From NCBI GenBank assembly GCA_023333565.1, contig JAJKFH010001371.1, forward strand, positions 248,001-312,000: a DNA stretch of 64,000 bases. The letters are read 5' to 3'. Below the pieces are notes generated by a model. That model saw only the letters and a program-made list of their open reading frames with translations. It did no database searches and was not told the DNA's origin. The translations under genes were made by a program, and so were the position numbers. Of the stretch, positions 49,291-60,060 are shown piece by piece. Each line of letters starts with the position of its first letter. Position 1 is the stretch's first letter. The stretch comes from Puffinus mauretanicus. Lineage: Eukaryota > Chordata > Aves > Procellariiformes > Procellariidae.

Positions 49291-52200
49291 GTAGTAACTA
49301 GTTGCGTATCATCTCTTCTAAGTAAGAACTGTTGCGTTTCTCTCCTGTGTTTTTCAGCTGCCGAACTGTTGACCTGTGACTTAGAAATTGCACAGTAACA
49401 GGAATGATTCTACCTATTTTTATCCAGAAAGTTAATTTAAAGGGGGGGAAAAAAACCCCACCCTCTCGCAAAGCTTTTTCAACTACAAATAAGCATCCTT
49501 TGGTATGAAGTAATGCTGCCCTTGTTGTATGGCGTGCCGTAGAACTCGGCTAGGTAACGTGGTTATCTAAACATTTGACGCTGTTTCGGTAATTCTGTCT
49601 TTCTCCCTCAAGAGAGGGAAGACGCCTCTCTGTGCTTATTAGGTTTCACGCTCTCTGGGCTGCAGGTCGGATGCTGTCAAGTAACTGTTACTTCATAGTC
49701 ACGCGCAAGCCACATGCCATCAACTTTTAATTCTGCACTTGGCCTTCAAAAGTACCTGCCTTGTGTGTTGAGCAAACCAGTGTGAGGGAACCATCTCCTG
49801 GAGTGTAAGCTGTAGGACAGGGTTCGGAAGAGTTGCTTCTGCACTCTTCCCCCTCTTCTGGTTGGGAATTCACACCCCACGGGCTGGCATCGTCTTGCTT
49901 GGGCTGGAGAGGATGAGCCGCACCAAGCCAGCCATGGCTTGGAGGAGGTCGGGCAGGTTGAAGGTGACTTGCTTTTGTTTTGCAAGGCAAGCTTCGTGGG
50001 CCTGACCGTGACTTCCCAAGGTCTGCCTTGGGTGGCAGAAGGCAGTGGGATGGTTGTCTCCTGGGCAGAGGCTGGGCAGGGACGTGATGGATGAGAGCGG
50101 CTGTGGCAGGGATTGTTAGTTGGTGATGAACACGATCCCATTGGGAGCCAAGTCTTCTTGCAAGAGGGAGGGAAGGAGAAGCCTGCTAGAGCCTCCGTTT
50201 TCGTAGTGTTGTCTAAGGAGAAATGACCAGGCAACTTTTGGCAGTCCTGCCTGCGGCTGTGCCCGGGGCTGTAGGGTTCTTCATGACACCTTCCTTTTGC
50301 CCCATGTCTTTTCTGCCCCCCTTACACCTCCCTGCCTGTCCTGGGCTCCCGATCCTTTCCTTGGCTCTCCTTCCAGTTCAACTCCCCCCATCAACTTAGC
50401 AACAACTAGAAAAGTGCTGGTGTCCAGCGGGAGAAGGCACTGCCACGCTGCAAACTCCCAGTTTGTGTACTGAGAGTCACGCCGGAGAGAGACGGTGCAG
50501 ACCGGCGTGACTCAGCTACACGAGACCAAACGGCTGATGGGTGTCTCGGGCTGGCTGAAGACCAGTGCAGAACCAGTCTGACAGCCTGTAAGCTGGCCTC
50601 TGGTTAGACGTGGCTTCAGGCACCAGGTGGTTTGTCGCTATCCATGTTTAAATGAAGGTGCATCCTCCAGCTGAAGCCCCGCTAAGGGGGGGATGACTTG
50701 AGTCATGTGCCCTCTTCTGCGCAGCACGGAGGAGGTCCGTGACTTGGGGAGCTGCCCTCCTGTACTGCAGCCCTGCAGAGAGCACGTCTCGGTTTGGGCC
50801 ATGCATCGCCCAACAGGTCACACACGTTCTTACGGAGGCGTCCAGGGACTGCGGAGCAGTAAATCGCCCACTTTGCTTTCACGGGGAGTACTCCAGCCAG
50901 GGAGAACAGAGCAACCCTGAGGACTAAAGTGCTCCTTCTCTTCTTCTCTTTCAGGCTGGATGACTGCAATCTCTCCAGCAGTAACTGCGAGGATCTCTCC
51001 TCCATCATCAATACGAATCCATCCCTCACAGAGCTGAAGCTGAACAACAACGAACTGGGAGATGCAGGCATTGAATACCTGTGTAAAGGGTTGCTGATGC
51101 CCAGCTGTAGCCTACAGAAGTTATGGTAAAGCCCCGTTGATTGTCTTGCTCTAACACGCTTGCAGTCTGCTGCAGGTGAAGTCATGAGGCAAACTAGTAT
51201 GCATGGCAGTAAGAACCATGCTGATGGATCTCGGCAATTACCTAGGTCAGATGGTTGGAAAACCCCAGAAGTTTTTATCTAAGTGGTGTATTTATTGGAA
51301 GACTCCAGATCATCAGTCTGTCCTCCTTTGTCTTCCAGCGCCGAGGGAAGGACAGGTAGGGTTTTCCCAGCCAAGCAAAGGCTTTCTAGAGACTTTCTTT
51401 AGAAGAGGTAGCAGATCTTCTGCCGGGCTAGGCAGCTGGATTATCTATTTAGGCCGGTTTAAACAAAAGGACGACACAGAGGACCCCACTCTGCCATTGG
51501 CACATACCTGACATTTTCACAAATGCATCTTTCAGAGGGCCCTTCTGCCAGCTGTAAGCACAGCGCTTAGCGTCTGGTCCAGTTTGCTCGCTCCTTTCTC
51601 TAGGAGCCAAGCAAAAGGGTGCTCTCCTGAGCCTGGGCGTTTCAAGAGCTGTCAGTCTTTCTGCTCTCTGCCAGACCGGCTCTGCCTCACGCATTGTCTT
51701 AGTTGGGCAGGGCCAGCTTGGCTCAAGACAGCATGTTTTGCAGAGGCACCAGCACCACCTCATAGTGGGCTTCCCTCAGCAGCCATGGTGCAGGAGCTTC
51801 AGCCAAAGCCAGTGGCTGCTGCCCCTGCTCCTCAGTGACCCTCGAAGAGGTGCTACCTTCTCTGTCCAGCATCTCTTCTGCAGGGTACTGGAGTCCTCCA
51901 GCTCCTGAGGTGGGTTTAGGATCTTGATGACGCTACCTTGTAAAAGTCATTTGCCTTTCAGATCAGATATGCCTGCTTCAGAGTCCCTGTGTCCCCTGCA
52001 GTGAGGACTCACTGGCAAATAGCAGGAAGGTTGGCTGTGAAGCTAAGCAAACTGCAGCTCTCTGATGGGCCTTCAAGAAAAAACTATGATACCCTGTACT
52101 GGAAGACTAACACAAGTAATTTTTCAGAGAGTTTGTCCTAAGCTTCAAACTTCTTCAAATGCTAAAGTAACAGCCTAGATTAGGCTGTTTCAGTTCTGTA

Positions 52201-55200
52201 GAAAGTAATTGTCCATTTTGGGGTTCTAGTAAGTGCCTTAGGGAATAAAAGAGCAACCAAACCCAAGTCAAACTTAGTACCGCCATGCACAACAGCTCTC
52301 CGTTGCCAGAATCTTGTCCGATAACTCTCAACACCCCGTAGCAACACCAGCACGGTTCCTACGCTACTTCTCCCAGCCTGAGTGCTGAAGGATCAGCTTC
52401 ATAGATCCTTCTTGTAGGTATACCATCAAACTTCTAAATGATATCCAGGGATTTAAGCCAAGTTGGACGAGATTTTTACTTTTAGCTACTCTGGCTCGTA
52501 TTTCCAGAGGGGGTAGGAAATCATGAGATGCCGTTGCTTTACCTCTGGGGTAAGCCTCGTGATGATTAGAACACTTCTATAAAGCAGTTGCGGTGCTACT
52601 TAACGTAGGGTGGTTTCCTCTTCTGCTAGAGGTGCTATATGAGCGACTACACTGAAGGAAGCGTGGGAGCGACTGTTTGTGCTACAGGTACGATACTAGC
52701 TGGTAAAATATTTTGGCACACCTGCAAAATAGCAGTACTAACCTGGACATTCCGCTTTCTAGAGGGTTACGCACTGTCAGTGCCACGCTGTCCTTTCCAA
52801 GCTCAAACCTCAGCAGATGCACCTCTCTGAGAAGAGCCTCTGTAATTCTGGGGGTGCATTTCCCTCACCCCGGTTGCCTCTTTCCTTCAGGCTGCAAAAC
52901 TGCAACCTGACGAGTGCCAGCTGTGAGACTCTCCGCTCCGTCCTCAGCGCACAGCCGTCCCTGACAGAGCTGCACGTGGGTGATAACAAACTGGGAACTG
53001 CTGGAGTGAAGGTGCTGTGTCAAGGGATGATGAACCCCAACTGTAAGCTGCAGAAGCTGCAGTAAGTACTCACTGGGCTTTTTTGGTCATCAGACAGGCC
53101 ATGCTTGTCTTTCCCTTGAGACAAGCAGGAGTTTTGTTGCCAGATGTGGATTTCTTTCTGTTTTATCTGAAATGGTGTCATGTTTATTCATGCTGGTAGG
53201 TCTCGTGGGTTTGTAAGAGCTGGGTGTCTATTCCCATAGGCTTTGCTTAGCCCTCCTGGCAGTGGTGGCTGTTAATGCAGGACCTCTCTGATGCCCAGGG
53301 AAAGTCTGATTCTGCTGCACTTGGTCCTTCTTTTGCGGCTGAGTGGGACCCGGGTCTGTTCGCAGCCCCCAGCTCCCGGGAAGGCTTGGTGGTGAGGCTG
53401 CGTGATGTGTTGCGATGCAAAACTCGGTCGGGTGTTCCGAGGCAGCCTGTGCATTGGTTTAACGGAGGACTAGTGTAAAAATGCGGTGGGTAATTAGTCT
53501 TGCTAGGGTCCCCTGGGGTCTAGTTTAAGAATTAACGCTTCCTGAAATGAGCAGGGAGATGCTGTTAAAAACTCTTACGGTTATCTCTATTTGCCTGCCT
53601 TGCCCGGTCTCCTGCAGGCGTGTTTTCTGCCCTGGCTAACGCACGCTTTGCCCAGCTGATGTCTTGCGGGTAGCGGGATGTGGTGAAGACTGTTGTTTTT
53701 CCCCTGGATTTCTTTTCTTCTCGCAGGCTGGAGTATTGCGAACTCACAGCTGATATTGTGGAAGCTCTCAATGCCGCTCTGCAAAGCAAGCCCACCCTGA
53801 AGGAGCTCAGCCTGAGTAACAACACGCTGGGAGATACAGCTGTGAAGCAGCTGTGCCGGGGACTGGTGGAGGCGAGCTGCAACCTGGAGTTACTACAGTA
53901 AGGAAGAGCTGGTCATCTCTAACTGCAGCTAGTCCTGCTGCTAGTCATACCATCCATAAGACAGGAAAAAATTATTGTCAGGAATGCTTGAAATTTAGGC
54001 CACATTTTTTGCTGGCTCAGATTTCTGTACCTGGAAACTGCAAGCAAATGTCTGGGGCTTTCAGTTTTGGGGGTTTTTGAGCTTTTTTTTTTAGCATGTG
54101 ATTCTGAGCTCACTCTTACGCCCGTGTGAGCACATTCCGCAGGTTAAACCTGCAATCACAAGGGGCGGCTGCTCTCCAGTATCTGAGAGCGGAGGAGCAG
54201 TCGCCCTCGGTGGCTCCAGTCCTTACCCCTGCATTACCAGCCAGCTGGGTATATTTATTCAGATCCCTGATTTGCTTCAAAACGGAGATGCTGGATTTGG
54301 CCGTGTATCTGGGGTAAAGCCCCTGACGGGGTTTAGGGGAGAAGCACGATTCATTTTATCTTGCCCCTGTGCTTCAGCAGGGGTTGGGTGCCAGGGACTC
54401 GCTGTGTGATACAGCCAAACGTTCCTCTTAAAAAGGACAGCTGATATAAACGGGCAAAAACGATCCTTACGTTAATGGCTGTGGCTGGCTGGGTCAGGGT
54501 GAAGGCGCCTGCAGCCTGGTGAGTGCAGGGCGGTGTGCTGCCCGGCCCGAGCCCGTCCGGGGTGGCGGTACCGACTCAGCCTTGCAGGGTCTGGCCGTGC
54601 CCAGCTGAGCCGCAGCGGTTCGCAGCAAGGACCCAGGCCATAGCCCCTTCGAGGGCTGAAGTGGGGGGGTTGGGGTGTATCTCACACAGCGGGTCTGGAG
54701 CAGCAACTCCAGCTGGGCTTTTTTCTGCAGCCTGGAGAACTGTGGCATAACCAGCGATAGCTGTCGGGAGGTTAGCGCTGTTCTCAGTAACAAGTCATCG
54801 CTGGTGGATCTCTCCGTGGGGGATAACAAGATCGGGGACTCCGGGCTGGCTCTGCTGTGCCAAGGACTGATGCATCCTAACTGCAAGATCCAGAAGCTAT
54901 GGTAAGGGTGGGCAGAGGTTGCTAAAATCCCTCTTGCAGCCTCTGAGCTATCTACGTGGTGCTGCTGGTTTGCTCCTAAGCAGAAAGTTTCCCAGTTACA
55001 CCCCCTAGTGAAACAAGAACGTCTCTACTGCAAATTAGTTACGTCTCTCAACTGGGTGGAGGACACCACGCACCAGCAGGACCACACTGAAATCGCTCGG
55101 ATCACATTCTGGGGAGAGGGTGAATGGAAATTTGTGACGGCATTGCCTCGGCTTCCTGTTATCTGTCTACTAGAATTGCACGTTCCTATTTCTTTTTTGT

Positions 55201-58200
55201 GTTACAAACAGAGCTTTTGGTGCAGCGGATGGAAAGTAAGGAGAAAGCTGTGTGGTACGATGCATGAATGGGCTTTGTAAAGGGTAGAAGAAAATGAGAT
55301 GATGTAGCCAGAAATTCAGAATACTAATGTTGGACTCTCTTTTCTAATCTAAGTCATTCTTGGGGGAAAATAATATCTTGTTCTTCCCTGCAGGTTATGG
55401 GACTGTGATCTCACAAGTGCTAGCTGTAAAGATCTCTCCAGACTCATCAGTACAAAAGAGACCCTCGCAGAGATCAGTCTGATAGACAATAACCTGAGGG
55501 ACATGGGGATGGAAATGCTGTGTCAGGCGCTCAAGGATCCCAGATCTAAACTCCAGGAGCTATGGTGAGCTGCTGTCAAGTTTCACATACCCACCGCCTT
55601 CTTTGGAGACCTCACTGAAGAAAGATGTAGGTGGGGCAATGCCCACCAGAGAGATCCTCAGTTGCGATGGTTCCGTGAACAACTCGTGCCAGTTGTTACC
55701 GAAAGGATTTAGACTTGCAGAGCTAAAGGGATTTGTATTTCTAAACTCCTAGATAGTTTGAAGATCTGCCCCATAGTCATCCTGTTATAAGCAACAGGAG
55801 AGAGAGCATCACTTGCAGAGCTTCTGTCTAATATATTTTATCGTGCAAGAAATGGCAGCTAAGAGACTTTTGAAATTTGAAAGGCCTCGTGTAATAGCAA
55901 GATGAGTGCTGTGATCAGGTGTCTCAGGTTCTCCACTGGATCCAAGCTCTCCATTGAGGAGCCAAAAGGCGGCTCTAATGACATAAACCGTTCTCAGCAC
56001 CCTCTCTGCCGGCAGCGTTACCTTTTAGGCTGGGATGCTCTGGTATCGCGTGACCGGGAGAGGAGAATTGTTCTTTCACATAGGACTGGAACAAGCAGCA
56101 CTTGAACTTTCCTACCCTGCCAGTTCAGCTCCTGCCCCCCGCTGCGTCCCCCCTGCCTGGTGGCCTGGGAGTTGGCGAGGGGGGGCTGAGGGTGACTGTG
56201 AGGAGCCGGCTTCGTCTCCGATCATTCCTGTGCCTCCTGGGCGGGAGCCTTTCCGAGGGGCACGCTCCGAGGCAGACATCCCAAATATAAAGAGTGGGAG
56301 AGGTGCTGCTTAGAAAGGGTTGAGCAGACGGGGGGTTGAGGGGAGGACGGCGATTGTGGGAAGGTTTTGGTTCCTCTCTTCCCACTGTCTGGGCTCCTGT
56401 GAAGCAAATGTGAAGAAGCGAACAGTGCCTGTCCAGATGGCCCCATCTAGGTCTCATGTCACTTTTGCCTTGCAGGATTAGGGAGTGCGGGCTCACGACC
56501 GCTTGCTGCAAGGCCGTCGGCTCCGCTCTCGGCGTGAACAAGCACTTGAAAGTACTGCACATGGGCGAGAACAAGTTGGGAGATGCGGGTGTGGAACTCA
56601 TATGCGAAGGGCTGCTGCACCCTAACTGCAACGTCCAGTCCCTATGGTAAGGTGCACCCTCGGAAGTCGTCTCCTCTTGCTGCGCTACCCTCCCAAGAGC
56701 GGCGTGCGGAGGGAGGAAGATAGCGGTAGATGGTAGCATGGTATTTTTTTGCTCACGTGAAACAATTCACGTCACAAACTGATGTTTAGTTAGTCTCCTA
56801 GCAAGTAAACGGAAGGCACAAGTGCTTCCCTGTGTCCTGTCACTCGTGAGCGGGCTGTCACCCATGCCAGGGTGCATTCATAGCCGTCCACAGGCGCTCT
56901 CCCAGGTGCAGAAGTGAAAGTTCGGGTGCAGCATACCTTCAGGATCTAAAGCAAAGTGTGAGGAGGCTGGAGGGATCTCGCTCTATCCTGCGAGCAGCTC
57001 ACCGGAGAGCTTCCCGTGCCCTTCGCTGAACTCACCCAGGGCCTCTCTCGGGGGGACACTGAGATGGAGGAACTGGGTCTGGCGCATTAATTCCCGTGCC
57101 TGCCAGTCGCAGTGCAAAGCCTGCCTGAATTCACCAGTTGCCTCCTGCTTTCCATAGTCTCTGTGGGTGCCAGCACAAGTGCTGGTCCAGCCCCACCAGG
57201 AGGAGCAGGAGGCCAGCTGGAGCATCACCTCCAGCCCGCTGGTGGGACCTGCCTCCCCCATCTGCCTGTTCCCTTCCCGGGCACCGAGCTCTGGACTGCT
57301 GTGGCTCTGGCCTGCGTGGTGCTCGCGGCACCGTGCTTGTCTCCTCCGCACCATTTGACAGAAGCCAGGGCTGCGCTCCGGTGCCCGAGACTCCCAGTGA
57401 CTGAGTTGAGCAGATGAGTCCTGGGAGACATCAGTAAGACTTGAAGTCTGCCCAGAAAGAGATGTTTGCTGACCAGTTAAAGCTACTTGGCTCTCAGCTG
57501 AGAGGTCTCAGTTGCCCTTTTTAGAGAGATGGTTGCAAGTCTCAAGTAATAAACTTTAGAGATGATTTATGATCAGTTTAAACCAAAGAGAAGATTATGC
57601 AAGATGTTGAAGTTGGGAATATCTTCTTAGGGTTCCTTCTCCCCCTGTAGCCACACACCGTGAAGCTTTAGGGAGGACTTTGAGGTGTTCAGCAGTCACC
57701 ACGAGGACGGCTGTCTCTGTGGGAAGACCACGGACCAGCCGCTGTGGCTGTCTCGGAGATGCCAGCCTAATGGAGATCTCCGGTCCCTGCTAGGGATGCC
57801 CGCGCCTGGGCTGGTCTCTGGAGCCATGCGCTGGCCTCTCCCTCCTCTCCATCCTCCCCCTCTGCAGGCTGGGTAACTGCGATCTGACGGCAGCCTGCTG
57901 TGCAACCCTCGCCACCGTCATGGCTACCAAGCAGTGCCTCACCGAGCTGGACCTGAGCTACAACTCTCTGGAAGACGAAGGCGTCAGGAAGATCTGTGAA
58001 GCCTTGAGGAATCCCAGCTGCAACGTGCAGCAGTTAATGTGAGAGATGTTTGTGGTCCTGCTCGCGTTCCCCCGGCAGGTGGTGAGCTCCAGCGAGCCGG
58101 GGGGCCGTGGGGAGGGGGCCGTGAGCGCCGGCGCTCGGGGGGCTGCACCTGAGGGCAACTGGTGACCGGGGGGGCCAAACGCCGTCTGCACGTTGCAGAA

Positions 58201-58554
58201 CACTCCTTGTCCCTTCCAAGTGACGTGACCACAGTGCCTTGGTCTGCTTAGGTCTGTAGGGCCCAAGAACAAGGAGAAGGTGATGCCGGGCAGGGAGTAA
58301 TAGTCCTGTGTTGTAAGGGGTCTTTCTGGCTGTTGGGCCAGACCCTCCAACCCTGACAGGGCCCTTCCTCTTCTGCGGTCTTCCCGTACTGGGCATTTAC
58401 GAGTCTTTCTCTTTCCTTAACGGGAGAATGCTCACTAAAGCAGCTTGCCTTTTTGTTTGGGTGTAGTTTGTACGACATTTTCTGGAGTTCTGAAGTGGAT
58501 GATGAACTGAGAGCCCTGGAAGAGTCCAAGCCTGAAGTGAAGATCATTTCATGA
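49205..58554 (+). CDS. RNH1: Ribonuclease inhibitor (spliced, nine coding exons)
   Basis: The gene encodes the cytosolic leucine-rich-repeat inhibitor that binds pancreatic-type ribonucleases, including angiogenin, very tightly. It is thought to protect cellular RNA and to sense redox state through its many cysteines. Joining 49205-49290, 50955-51125, 52891-53061, 53727-53897, 54731-54901, 55394-55564, 56476-56646, 57868-58038 and 58467-58554 gives 1,371 nt, or 456 codons plus TGA. Human RNH1 has 461 residues. Every intron is GT-AG and in phase 2, and each of the seven central exons is exactly 171 nt (57 residues, two alternating LRRs). Consensus features such as LxxCxLT, LxELxLxxNxLGDxGxxxLCxGL and NPxCxLQxLW recur. 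The start has a strong Kozak context (A at -3, G at +4) and matches the N-terminus of the family. RNase-contact tryptophans equivalent to human W261, W263, W318 and W375 are present at residues 257, 259, 314 and 371. The Tyr434-Asp435 pair is kept as Y430-D431, while human Tyr437 is Phe433. No frameshift or stop disrupts the gene. Confidence 0.97.
50955..51125 (+). CDS. RNH1: RNH1 exon, repeat pair 1 (171 nt)
   Basis: The exon is flanked by CTTTCAG and TATG|GTAAAG. It encodes residues 29-86, [20 protein letters not shown] onward, through [19 protein letters not shown] to SLQKLW. It carries the two alternating LRR types of the family, with cysteines in the usual places, and is split in phase 2 at both ends. 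Confidence 0.97.
52891..53061 (+). CDS. RNH1: RNH1 exon, repeat pair 2 (171 nt)
   Basis: The exon is flanked by CTTCAG and CTGCA|GTAAGT. It encodes the [20 protein letters not shown] block, then [20 protein letters not shown] and ends KLQKLQ. The repeat consensus is intact and both ends are in phase 2. The preceding intron is the longest in the coding part of the gene (1,765 bp). Confidence 0.97.
53727..53897 (+). CDS. RNH1: RNH1 exon, repeat pair 3 (171 nt)
   Basis: The exon is flanked by TTCTCGCAG and CTACA|GTAAGG. It encodes [20 protein letters not shown], then [20 protein letters not shown] and ends CNLELL plus the split codon His. The conserved cysteine of the A-type repeat (SC or CC in the other pairs) is Val here (ADIVEAL). 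Otherwise the repeat is regular. Confidence 0.97.
54731..54901 (+). CDS. RNH1: RNH1 exon, repeat pair 4 (171 nt)
   Basis: The exon is flanked by TTTTCTGCAG and CTATG|GTAAGG. It encodes [20 protein letters not shown], then [20 protein letters not shown] and ends KIQKLW. Its last Trp corresponds to human W261, a residue of the RNase-binding hot spot. Confidence 0.97.
55394..55564 (+). CDS. RNH1: RNH1 exon, repeat pair 5 (171 nt)
   Basis: The exon is flanked by CCCTGCAG and CTATG|GTGAGC. It encodes [20 protein letters not shown], then [20 protein letters not shown] and ends KLQELW. The Trp in LWDCD corresponds to human W263 and the final Trp to W318, so the aromatic contact ladder on the concave face is kept. 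Confidence 0.97.
56476..56646 (+). CDS. RNH1: RNH1 exon, repeat pair 6 (171 nt)
   Basis: The exon is flanked by TTGCAG and CTATG|GTAAGG. It encodes [20 protein letters not shown], then [20 protein letters not shown] and ends NVQSLW, whose Trp matches human W375. It has adjacent cysteines (ACC), like the corresponding mammalian repeat. Such neighbouring cysteines form the disulfides that inactivate the inhibitor on oxidation. Confidence 0.97.
57868..58038 (+). CDS. RNH1: RNH1 exon, repeat pair 7 (171 nt)
   Basis: The exon is flanked by CTCTGCAG and TTAAT|GTGAGA. It encodes [20 protein letters not shown], then [20 protein letters not shown] and ends NVQQLI across the splice. Adjacent cysteines (ACC) recur as in pair 6. 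It is the last full LRR pair before the C-terminal cap. Confidence 0.97.
58467..58554 (+). CDS. RNH1: RNH1 last coding exon (C-terminal cap and stop)
   Basis: The acceptor is GGGTGTAG and the exon opens [20 protein letters not shown], ending KIIS then TGA at 58,552-58,554. It encodes the C-terminal cap, which holds the Tyr-Asp pair that contacts the ribonuclease (Y430, D431) and the C-terminal Ser. The 3' UTR follows directly, with no further intron evident. Confidence 0.96.
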
Positions 58555-58784
58555 GTGGTGGCTGCCTGCAGAGCAACGTCAAAGCAACCTCCTCTTCTTA
58601 ATCTGAACTTTTTCATACAAAAAGCTAATTAACTTAATAGAGAATTTGCTTGTACCAAAAACGTGTGTGGATTCCCTGAGTGGGTGTCCGGGGAGCTGAT
58701 CAGCCGTCTGTGCATCTCTGGATGTGCCAACTCCGAGGCTCGGGAAAGCGTTGTACACTTTCACTGCAGCCTTGCTATCCTTGA

Positions 58785-58790
58785 AATAAA
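58785..58790 (+). terminator. RNH1 poly(A) signal AATAAA
   Basis: A canonical AATAAA (in TTGAAATAAACAATT) lies 231 nt after the stop codon, so the proximal 3' UTR would be about 250 nt. It is the first canonical hexamer downstream of the coding region. Confidence 0.8.
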
Positions 58791-59208
58791 CAATTACCGG
58801 GCATCTTCTAGCAGTGGGTCTCTACCCTTTAGGAGCTCTTTAATCCTATAATCCCTTCTAGCACATTAGTCAGGCTTAAGAGAGCTCCTTTCCGAAGGCA
58901 GGAGGAGAACTACCTACTGTACCATTACTGGGTGGTGCTTTTGCCAGGTCTCTGGGGAAGGCTCTCGAAAAAAAACAAACGTGTTAATCTAAAATGGAGC
59001 TCTCCCCTGCCTTTCCCTAGAAGAGTTCTTGGGGAAGCAGTGGTGCCCAAGGCACTAGAGAAGCTCTTCAGCTGCGTAACTTCAAAATTGGTGTCCCTTG
59101 AAAAGTGATTTTCCTACAAACAAAAGATGCTGTGTGCATTTCTGCTAGTACGGGAAATGATTAAATGGTTTGATATGTTTGCTCTGGCAAGAGTGGTTCT
59201 ACAGGAAC

Positions 59209-59217
59209 TTTATTAAA
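59209..59217. terminator. Overlapping poly(A)-like hexamers on both strands
   Basis: TTTATT at 59,209-59,214 reads AATAAA on the minus strand, and ATTAAA at 59,212-59,217 reads on the + strand. The second could be a distal RNH1 poly(A) site. The first could end a convergent minus-strand gene. Hexamers of this kind also occur by chance in AT-rich sequence. Confidence 0.25.
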
Positions 59218-59689
59218 GTCTGTTTGCAAATAATTAAATGCTTCATTTTTCTACTTACAAAAAGAAAAATAAGATATATCTGTATACTTTTCCTTTAAGA
59301 CCAATCCAGGTGTGAAGGATAGGATTTGTTTTTTCCTCAACACGTCTCTCTCGAGGCTGCCCAAAATGCTAAAAAACCACTCCTTTTTGCTTCAGGAGCT
59401 ATTTGGTCTTCTCTGTTGAGGGCAGAAGCAGTTCTTGTGTTTAGAAACCTACCCGTCCTGAGGGGCTCTTTTAAACTGGCTTTTCACATACGTGGTCTCT
59501 GCTGGACGTGGCACGGGCACATTTCAAGCTGGGAGAAGACGGGGCTGGAGAGGGGCACGAGCACGTGTAGGGGGAGCCACAAAAATCGGGCACCGGCTGG
59601 GTGCAAAGAGCACTCTCCAAAAATTCAGCAAATACCAGGCGTGGATTTCTGAAGTACCCGGCGTGGTGGATAGGGGAGGGTGTCTGAGA

Positions 59690-60060
59690 GGGAGGCGGCG
59701 GTGCTCCGGGGCTGCTCCCAAAGCAGGTCGTGGTCGGGCGGGTTGAAGGTGGGAGGGTTTGCGGGCGAATCCTCCCTCGGCCCCCTCTGGGAAGGGCTGA
59801 GGCCTCCGTCAGCCGAAGTCAAACCTGGGCCAAACCAGCCCGCAGCCGCGCGTCGGCAGGGCGAGCTGCCCGCCGCACCCCCCGTGCTGGCTACCCGGGG
59901 CGGGCGCTGCCCTCCGCGGCGCTGGCCTCTGGCGTGCGACGCCTGGAAAACGCCTCCTCTTCCTCGGCGGCGGGCAGAGCGCTGAGGCGGGCCTGCCACC
60001 ACGGCCCCACCGCAGGCGCTGGGACCCCGACGGCGCGCCCCTACCTGGGGACAAACCCCA
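59690..60060. promoter_or_regulatory. CpG-rich patch downstream of RNH1
   Basis: CpG density rises clearly over about 370 bp (gcgcg, cggcgg and ccgcg clusters) compared with both flanks. This could be a small CpG island, for example a promoter, an orphan island or a GC-rich exon. No coding signature, TATA box or convincing splice site pair was recognised, so its role is unknown. Confidence 0.35.
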
